Source: Schizochytrium sp. TIO01
Lineage: Eukaryota > Sar > Bigyra > Thraustochytrida > Thraustochytriidae
Direction of reading: 5' to 3'
Length of the DNA: 64,000 bases
Assembly: GCA_004764695.1 (NCBI GenBank)
Contig: SMSO01000034.1
Coordinates: forward strand, 4,410,501-4,474,500
Part shown: positions 57,172-64,000 of the stretch, piece by piece
Layout of the letters: the number at the start of each line of letters is the position of its first letter
How positions within the stretch are numbered: position 1 is the first letter of the stretch
The notes under the pieces: generated by a model
What the model saw: only the letters and a program-made list of their open reading frames with translations
Databases searched by the model: none
What the model was told of the DNA's origin: nothing
Position numbers and translations under genes: made by a program

Positions 57172-58148
57172 TTATAAAAGCTTCTCGTGCTTCCCATTAC
57201 CAAATAAATAACAAGGCCGAGGATTTCCCAAATAATAAGCCTTTATATATATAGAGAGAAAACAAAAACAAAAAGCAGCGTGGCATCTCACTGAGTATTA
57301 GCCATTTCAAAGTACGCACAAACAAAACAAAAGTCACTATAAATCACAACACGCTCGTAATTTGCTTGAGACCATCCCTCCAGTATATCTTCTCCGCGTC
57401 AAGGTGGCAACGTTTTTTCGTTTCAAAGGTTTTCATAGAAGAGTAGAAAGTTCCACTCAGTGGAAAGGGACTAAACAACCACGGTACAATGTTCTTTTTT
57501 CGTGGAATAAGGTTATACAATTACGTATCAAAAACTCTCGAATGCTCTCAGTCGTCGTCTGCAAAACTACCGAGTTGTCTTTAGAATGTTGCTAGCTTAC
57601 GACGACCCTTCTATATGCCTCTTTCGGCGTGTTATCCTTGATCTTTCGCGGCTGTAGTGCAGACAGTAGATTAGTAAAAAGAAAAAAACTTCTTTTAATT
57701 CTTTCTATTTTTAGGTTCACCTACACATCCTCTCAAGTTGTTCACTTATTTCGCTGTTCGTTTGGTCGTAGTCTTGAAATGATTCCTACAATAGGGTTGC
57801 CGAGGCCCCACGTTTTCCTACCACAAGTTAATTTTTCTTCTCCTTGATGGTGGGGGGGCTTCATCTATCCACCGATTTTCCTTATCAATCGATTTTACTC
57901 TTTAACATAAAAAACAAATAAAAAAATGTTTTACTTTCATTCCTGGAGGGAAGAGGTGTAAATGGACAGAGAGTGAAGAAGTGCTGTAGAATGCTCTGCT
58001 CAAAGCTCTCGCTTTGGTAGATATTTGCATGCAAGATCTAATGCCATAGGTCTTCGTGCCTCTCGCCCTGCATCGCAGTGGCCACCAAACAGTGCCTAGG
58101 TCTCCATTAAGGTAGGGAAGCAAGCTGGACTTCCTTTGCAAATGAATG

Positions 58149-58149
<1 letters not shown>

Positions 58150-58194
<45 letters not shown>

Positions 58195-58195
58195 T
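58150..58195. repeat. GAAA tetranucleotide satellite
   Basis: Eleven GAAA units without interruption. The complement of the TTTC tract seen at 21.7 kb. Confidence 0.95.
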
Positions 58196-58886
58196 CTTTC
58201 ACAACGCTTCTACAGGTAGAGGGATTACACGTGCGTGCCCAAATGATGGGTGTCTTCGCAGCTTGGATCTCATGAAATGCGCAGCCAACTTGGCATTGCC
58301 GCGCCAATAGAAAGCTGGGGTCAGACATATTCTCGGTGCTGGTGTCTTCGAAGGCTCGAGCGATTTCCAATGAATTCGTTTTCGCAAACTTCCTGGACAT
58401 CGTAACACTGATTAAGCTCATGTAGAATTCATTCCTCTGTTCGCTGCTGCTCGCGGTCTTCGCGGCCCATCAGTGGCAGCAGAATCCTCGCAGGAAATGG
58501 CATTCAGGCACCTGCAGACTTTGCGTGGTACCCAAGTATGCAGAAGAGACTCTCGATGATTAGCTAGCTACCTCATGACCAAAATGGAATGTCAATTTGC
58601 GTTGACGTTGAAATTCATTGCCTATTCTGTGGTGAGGCTTGCGTCACCGTCGATGCCGCGTAGGTGTTTGTTTGATCGATTGTGGATTTGACACGCACAG
58701 CGGTGAGCTCCTCTTTGACGAAACCCTGAGCCTGGCCACGCGCGATGATTTATTCCCTGGTTGCATTCTTGTGCGGACAGGCTACTTGAACTGGTGAATG
58801 CTGTGGATGATTAGATTACACTTTAAGACGTTTGGCATCACTACAGCACAAGTTGGAGAGAACACGATGGAGGTGAGCACGAGGAC

Positions 58887-58912
58887 TCGCTCGCTCGCTC
58901 GCTCGCTCGCTC
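58887..58912. repeat. CGCT tetranucleotide tract
   Basis: About six CGCT units; short G+C-rich microsatellite. Confidence 0.85.
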
Positions 58913-59512
58913 AACTTGCCTGTATCGTCCCATTTGTTGTCAGCAACATCAAAACATTCACACTGCCTCGTTCAAGTTGTGTGCAGTATCACCCGCGATT
59001 TAAGGAATGGTGACGACGGACAGTCTTCGAAGCTCACTTAAAATTAACTCACTCTTCGGGTTTGACGATTGATCAAAAACATTCCCTGAGAGTCGCCAAT
59101 CTCTGTAATTTCACTTCTCCTCAGTCTTGATTCATTTCTCGAATCGTTTCCTTCTAGATGAGCAGATAGGTAAGTAAGTACCTTGGAACTTGGACTCTGT
59201 TGTCATCGCAAGGCAGGTAAGTCTAGGTAGGTATGCAATCGCGAGGAGGTCTTTACCTCCCACGTACCAATTGCGAACATGAAGACGGCTTGGAGAGCTG
59301 GCAAGTCCAAGTCAAGGCCCCTGAGTACTTGCTTATCCACTCACCACCTGCTTTCATATTTACATGTGCACGTATTCACGTCCTGTCTGCAGGTGTTGCT
59401 GATTCTTTATTCCTCGCTCCAATTACATTTCAGGAAATAGGAAATACCTCGCTCATTGAATTAAGTGAAATGAGGAATGAAGCCAAGAAATAAGGAAGTC
59501 AATGTCTAAGGT

Positions 59513-59600
59513 CTAAAGCACTAAAGCACTAAAGCACTAAAGCACTAAAGCACTAAAGCACTAAAGCACTAAAGCACTAAAGCACTAGAGCACTAAAGCA
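59513..59600. repeat. Eleven tandem copies of CTAAAGCA
   Basis: Exactly 88 bp, eleven 8-bp units, ten identical and one CTAGAGCA variant near the right end. Near-identity suggests recent expansion. Direct tandem, no spacers, so not a CRISPR array. Confidence 0.95.
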
Positions 59601-60237
59601 AATGATGCGTGAATAATGAAATAAATACCTACTATAACAAACTAAGTAGGCAGGTAGGTATGCCTATCTGAATAGAATAGTACGTACATGAATAACAAGA
59701 CTAAGAAAGCAACACTCCATAGTAATGATATGGCGATCACTACACTCCTCCTCTTCGAAACCTCGATCAATCGCGCAATCCAGGGAGGAAGAAACCCGCA
59801 CTCTTCGCGAGAACCGCCGCACTGAGGCCTGAGGAGGTCTGAGGGGGGGCGGCAGCGAGGGAGAGGGGGTCTGTGGACGTGGGGAAGCAGCAGTATTGAG
59901 GCTTGCAGGGTCGACAGGAAGGGCCAAGAAGTGAAAGCCTACAGACAAGAAGTACTGTTTTCTCATTGCGTCGGTACCTGGACACACGTAGACTCCGTAA
60001 GCACTGCAGGTCTAGTGTACCTTCCCTGCATAACACAAGCTAAGATAGCGTGCTGGCGGAGTGTATTTGCGGGGTCTACTTAAGGAGCGAGTCGAGTTAT
60101 TTCTGGCATTGGGTTTTGTCCATATTTTGCGAAAAGCAAGAATCATAATTGCGACCCTGTTAAAGGGGCTGACACCGACAACCAAAGGACTAGCGCCTAT
60201 TGCGTTGATTGAAAAAACTTGTTCACGCTAGCTGACC

Positions 60238-61530
60238 ATGACAGGGAGCAATAATCCAACCGTGACAAATAATTCTGCCAAGTTTGGTGCGGAGAGCAGT
60301 GTTGTGTTTCAGAGTGCTGTAGAGCATGTTCGCAAGGCAAAATCTATGAAGAGCTCGGACTCAGACAAACTGCAGTTCTATTCGCTATTCAAGCAAGCTA
60401 CGGAAGGGGATTGCCGCTCACCAGCTCCGTCACGATTCAGTGTGGTTCAGTATGCAAAGTGGAAAGCTTGGCATGACCTTCGCGGCATGTCCAAAATCAG
60501 AGCCATGCAGACATATGTCGCACTTGTGCAAACTCTTGATGCTAGCTTCAAGAGCGAGACTGGCATGCCACTGAACAAAATGCACATGGTAAACAACGCA
60601 TACAGCAAAAGCAGTTCCGTGGTATCACCAAGCAAACATTCGGACTTGTCGGAGCCTTTAAAACCTGCACCCAACTCCTCGCCATCTGCATTCTTGCTAA
60701 CAGTTGTCGCGGGTCTTGCTGTCAGCGCCATAGGTGTCTGTGGCTTCCTCATGAGTACATTGAGCCCAACAGCTTTAACCTTTTTAATGCTTATTGTTGC
60801 AGGGCTAATGGGCATCGTGGGGGCCTTTGCAGCCCTTCTCGATACGAACGGTCTCATTGCGCTGTACCCTAATATTATGCAACGCATTCTTTTGGACAAA
60901 ACACTTGTGGAAGTCATTTTGGAGGGCACGATTATGACCCGCATCCGCAATTTCATGACAGAAGTTTATCCACTCATTTATTGCAAGACAGAAGAGGACC
61001 GCCTTGAGGTCCTGTCTAACATGTCGGATCGTACTCGGAAGCTCATGACCACACGTGGAGTTGTCAACTTGCTTCCGGCGTGGCAACAGCGCCTTACTCT
61101 TTCGAGTCAAGAATATAATCGCCAACAAACTAAGTTGCACTCTACTGAAGCATTTCGCCCTGCTGTGGATGTCCAGCCCGATGGCCAGCGCCGTCCTAAT
61201 GAGAGTAAACCACGTCTTGAACAACAGGTGAAGCTCGCAAGCAAACTTTTAACACGATCAATCCAAGATCGGGCATCGGCATGGATTCTCAATTCTGTCA
61301 ACCCTCAAATCTGCAAGGGCCTATCTCTTGCCCTAGCTGGTTCTGTTTTGTTCCGGTTGCGTTCTAATGCCCAACACCGGCGCGCCCTTTTGTCTTATTT
61401 TAGCCACAAATCCTTTGCAAGTTCTGCTATAGGCGCTGTCGTCTTTGCCGTGTTTGCTATTTTGCATCAGCTTGCTCGCCGTTACCACCTTCGTCGTCAA
61501 TTGCAGCTACAAGTGCAACACCGCAAATAA
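60238..61530 (+). CDS. Membrane-anchored acyl-CoA-binding protein
   Basis: 430 aa from ATG 60238. Residues about 18-100 form an ACBP domain: FQSAVEHVRKAKS, DKLQFYSLFKQATEGDC, and VVQYAKWKAWHDLRGMSKIR with MQTYVALV, matching the LxFYxLYKQATxGD and KWxAWxxLxGMSxxxAMxxYI blocks. Two close hydrophobic segments follow (LLTVVAGLAVSAIGVCGFLM; LTFLMLIVAGLMGIVGAFAA), then a soluble charged region and two more near the C-terminus (LALAGSVLFRL; AIGAVVFAVFAIL) with a basic tail. Soluble ACBPs are about 90 aa; membrane forms such as ACBD5 tether peroxisomes and the ER. Expected to bind long-chain acyl-CoA at an endomembrane. The organelle cannot be told from sequence. Confidence 0.85.
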   Translation: MTGSNNPTVTNNSAKFGAESSVVFQSAVEHVRKAKSMKSSDSDKLQFYSLFKQATEGDCRSPAPSRFSVVQYAKWKAWHDLRGMSKIRAMQTYVALVQTLDASFKSETGMPLNKMHMVNNAYSKSSSVVSPSKHSDLSEPLKPAPNSSPSAFLLTVVAGLAVSAIGVCGFLMSTLSPTALTFLMLIVAGLMGIVGAFAALLDTNGLIALYPNIMQRILLDKTLVEVILEGTIMTRIRNFMTEVYPLIYCKTEEDRLEVLSNMSDRTRKLMTTRGVVNLLPAWQQRLTLSSQEYNRQQTKLHSTEAFRPAVDVQPDGQRRPNESKPRLEQQVKLASKLLTRSIQDRASAWILNSVNPQICKGLSLALAGSVLFRLRSNAQHRRALLSYFSHKSFASSAIGAVVFAVFAILHQLARRYHLRRQLQLQVQHRK

Positions 61531-62756
61531 TTAAACTTACATGAGATCAACGTTCTCCCATGTGTACACTGAAAGCCTTTGCTGCTTCATCCGGTGAGCA
61601 TGATCCACTTCTCTATCTATCACAACTATATAGTAAGTTATCATGACATCGAAAACTCCTTTAGACAATTTCTCTTTTTATTTTCTCTCTTTCTTATATC
61701 CCTAAGTTCTCAAAATTTGTTTCTTCTCACTCCTAAGTAAGCTTTTGGTCTATAAATACATCAGTTGCTCTATTCATGCGAAGTATACTTCTACATACAT
61801 TAGACAAAAATATTCGATTCAATATTAAGAACCATTTTACACGATTGTGATCCAGTCAGAGTTATACCTTCTGACTCTTCGCAAGATATTTCAGCCCCGT
61901 GTTTTTCTATCTTTAAATTCGTTTTTGAGGCAACTCGACCCTTTCATGATAGTTTTTGGCCAGTAAAATGATGAGGGGGCTCGCTAGTCAGAGAAAACTT
62001 ACTGCGCAGACATTTTTTCATTTCTCAATGTGTTCGGTATATGCTGCAATAATGGGACTGTTGTTTCAAAAATCTAAAGAAAGGACAAGTAAATTTAGGT
62101 TTACGGTTGCCACCTTGTGACTACTGGCTTTCAAAGCTCTGCGATCCTGGAACATAATAACAAAGATAAATGAATAGGCCAAGATAAGATCGGGTAAGAG
62201 GAGAGGGGACAAAACACAGTCAAAACAATTGTGAAGATCAGCTTGTGTCACAAGGCTGTATAGTTTAAACTAGTACATTTTTTTTCAAATTATTCTTTCA
62301 AGCTGGGTATTCCGCGCGCAAAATAGTTAAAGAAAGAATGCTCTTGCCTGGTGTCCAGTAATTAGACAATCAGACATATCATTGGCGCTCAAGCGAGTCT
62401 AGTGTCATATCCATCAATAGCTCGTTCTGAAAATCATTAGAAACTTTCAGTTTGAGTTAAACTGTGATAAATAGACTGCTTCTACTTGACTCTTACGCCT
62501 CATACAAGGATGGTAATGGCCCATTGATAAAACTTGGAGCTTTGCTAGAATTTCGCGCTCAAGTGTTTAGCGTAACAAAAGAAGTTTTTCCATTTTGTTC
62601 ACTCCCAACCGCTTTTACACAAACCCATGACGTTGTTTGTAGTTTTTTGTTTTTTTATATTTAATATGTTCTCTTTTCTTTTCTTACCAATTTTTCCGTA
62701 TGGAAATGTCAAGAACTTATGGCGGCCGCTTTCACACCTGCTTATTGTATATAATA
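61531..62756. other. Intergenic, nothing seen
   Basis: 1.2 kb A/T-rich spacer between two convergent genes. No supported frame, repeat or structured element. Confidence 0.5.
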
Positions 62757-64000
62757 TCAGAATGATACTCGTCCAGAGTGGTTATTGCTATGGAAAATAT
62801 AGCTCGGCTTTGCTGCAGCAGAAACAGTTTCGCGCTGCAATGATGCCCTTGGGTGCACTATGTCCCCGTTTGCACACGAATGAAGCACCGCCATTCTCGA
62901 CACTTGCGATGTTAACTCCGGAGAGTTTTTCTTTCTCATGGTCTCAATCCCGGATGCGTCTCTTGTCTGGTGAAGATAGCCTTCATCCTGGCGCGGCTGG
63001 TGAGATTTGAGTTTCTTATTATGCTCTGTGGCAGGCTCTGCTACGTATGCAGTGGCTTGCTTTCGTGGCCGACCATGCGAAGTGAACAAAGTAGTCTCAG
63101 AATCAGCACTAGAAGATCCTTGCCCAGAATGTGAAGATGTTGTCGCGTTCTTGGTAGAGGTTGAGGTTGAGGTAGCACTTCCTAACGATGTGGGTGCGTA
63201 CCGTTTTCTATTACCATGGGGCGTGAGATCTTTAGCTACCACGGAAAACCTTTTGGGGTTGACCTTCTCGGCAGATTGAGAGACCTTACCAGATGATCGA
63301 CGGTGTTCGTTCGTTGATCTCCTTCCACGTGAAAATAATGGAGAAGCAGAAGGGCGAAGCTTTTTGTTGTGTACAGATGCAGGTTCCGCAACAAAGATCT
63401 CTCGCGGTTTAACTGCACGTCGACTTGAGGTAACAACGGCAGGAGAGGCAGTTTCTGGCTTGTTGAGCGTTGAGGGCCTTGATACTTTACCGAAATGATT
63501 TTTGTCCTTTGCTTCTTCATTTCTTTCAGTAGAGGGGCTTGCAAGGGCAGAAAAGGTCTCTGAAGAGCGCCGCGTAAGCTTAGGCTTTTTCAATTTCCTT
63601 TCTTTGGTAGTACTAGACGGGGTCGAGTGCTCCCGAAGCTTCTTGTTGTGAACTGTGGCGGGCTCGGCAACAAAAATATCTCGAGGTTTCACAGGTCTCC
63701 TTCCTACTTTCTCAATAGTTGATGATGGTACTGGTGCCGGGGTTTGTTGTGTAGAAGAAGAAGAAGAAGAAGATGGATTCTCTTTCCCAGTATCTCTCAA
63801 GGCTTCCTCGTAGCGTCGTTTCTTACCTACAGAAGGGGTATGCAATTTTTCAGGAGTCAAATCTGTGGACTCAGTCTTTGCATTGTGCGCAAAATTATTG
63901 CAACTAGCTGGTCGTACAGAACGAGCAGATAATCTGGAGGATGCTGGGGTTGACCCGCCCCGAAGCTTTTTGTTCAGAGTAGTTGCAGGCTCCGCGACGT
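62757..64000 (-). CDS. Partial basic protein with repeated VAEPA-NKKL motif
   Basis: The minus-strand frame is open from the stop at 62757 to the window edge, so the N-terminus lies outside. I recognise no known domain. Four copies of one motif occur: VAEPATTLNKKLR (63962-64000), KPRDIFVAEPATVHNKKLR (about 63640-63695), KPREIFVAEPASVHNKKLR (about 63355-63410) and YVAEPATEHNKKLK (about 63015-63055). Between them the protein is Ser/Thr/Lys-rich and disordered, with a Ser tract coded by a GAA-complement repeat near 63757. The motif with its invariant VAEPA and NKKL is probably a short binding element in a disordered scaffold. Basic composition hints at a nuclear or microtubule-linked protein, as inference. 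Confidence 0.65.
   Translation of the reverse strand, partial: VAEPATTLNKKLRGGSTPASSRLSARSVRPASCNNFAHNAKTESTDLTPEKLHTPSVGKKRRYEEALRDTGKENPSSSSSSSTQQTPAPVPSSTIEKVGRRPVKPRDIFVAEPATVHNKKLREHSTPSSTTKERKLKKPKLTRRSSETFSALASPSTERNEEAKDKNHFGKVSRPSTLNKPETASPAVVTSSRRAVKPREIFVAEPASVHNKKLRPSASPLFSRGRRSTNEHRRSSGKVSQSAEKVNPKRFSVVAKDLTPHGNRKRYAPTSLGSATSTSTSTKNATTSSHSGQGSSSADSETTLFTSHGRPRKQATAYVAEPATEHNKKLKSHQPRQDEGYLHQTRDASGIETMRKKNSPELTSQVSRMAVLHSCANGDIVHPRASLQRETVSAAAKPSYIFHSNNHSGRVSF

Larger units (their letters stand above)
57172..60237. other. Intergenic, repeats only
   Basis: 3 kb without a supportable gene. Contains a GAAA tract (58150-58195), a CGCT tract (58887-58912) and an 11-copy 8-bp repeat (59513-59600). 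Open frames at 59664-60036 are low-complexity. Confidence 0.55.

Noticed and set aside
59513-59600. CRISPR array
   Set aside because: Direct tandem 8-bp units without spacers, in eukaryotic DNA.

Overview
This window is nuclear DNA from a microbial eukaryote. It holds eukaryote-only proteins (proteasome maturation factor UMP1/POMP, an INPP4-type phosphoinositide 4-phosphatase, a TMEM223-like mitochondrial protein, a calpain-fold protein, a 7TM receptor-like protein). There are no operons or Shine-Dalgarno sites, intergenic DNA is long and rich in microsatellites, and the standard code is used. Long single-exon genes and this gene mix suggest a heterotrophic protist, perhaps a stramenopile such as a labyrinthulomycete. 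That placement is inference only.

Layout. 0-6.8 kb: a 7TM receptor-like gene, then a decayed ankyrin-repeat gene. 6.8-11.5 kb: a calpain-fold protein that has lost all three catalytic residues, UMP1/POMP, and a TMEM223-like gene. 12.5-19 kb: three poorly known genes (a low-complexity 574-aa protein, a PH-like protein now split over three frames, and a putatively myristoylated 451-aa protein), with a structured RNA candidate near 16.9 kb. 19-30 kb: an 11-kb stretch of simple repeats with no supportable gene. 30-38 kb: four paralogous short-chain dehydrogenases on the minus strand. 38-44.3 kb: repeat-rich DNA containing a decayed IS607-type transposon (serine recombinase plus the TnpB/Fanzor C-terminus). 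44.3-50.7 kb: INPP4-type phosphatase and an APP1-type phosphatase, tail to tail. 50.7-55.8 kb: no clear gene. 55.8-61.5 kb: phosphatidylserine decarboxylase and a membrane acyl-CoA-binding protein. 62.7-64 kb: a partial gene with a repeated linear motif, running off the right edge.

Functionally the right half leans towards lipids: SDR oxidoreductases, PI(3,4)P2 phosphatase, phosphatidate-phosphatase-like protein, PS decarboxylase and acyl-CoA-binding protein. Clustering in a eukaryote may be chance. The items most worth a second look are the IS607/TnpB-Fanzor relic with hairpins on both sides, the triple-dead calpain, the Pol III-like structured RNA candidate at 16.9 kb, and the repeated VAEPA-NKKL motif at the right edge.
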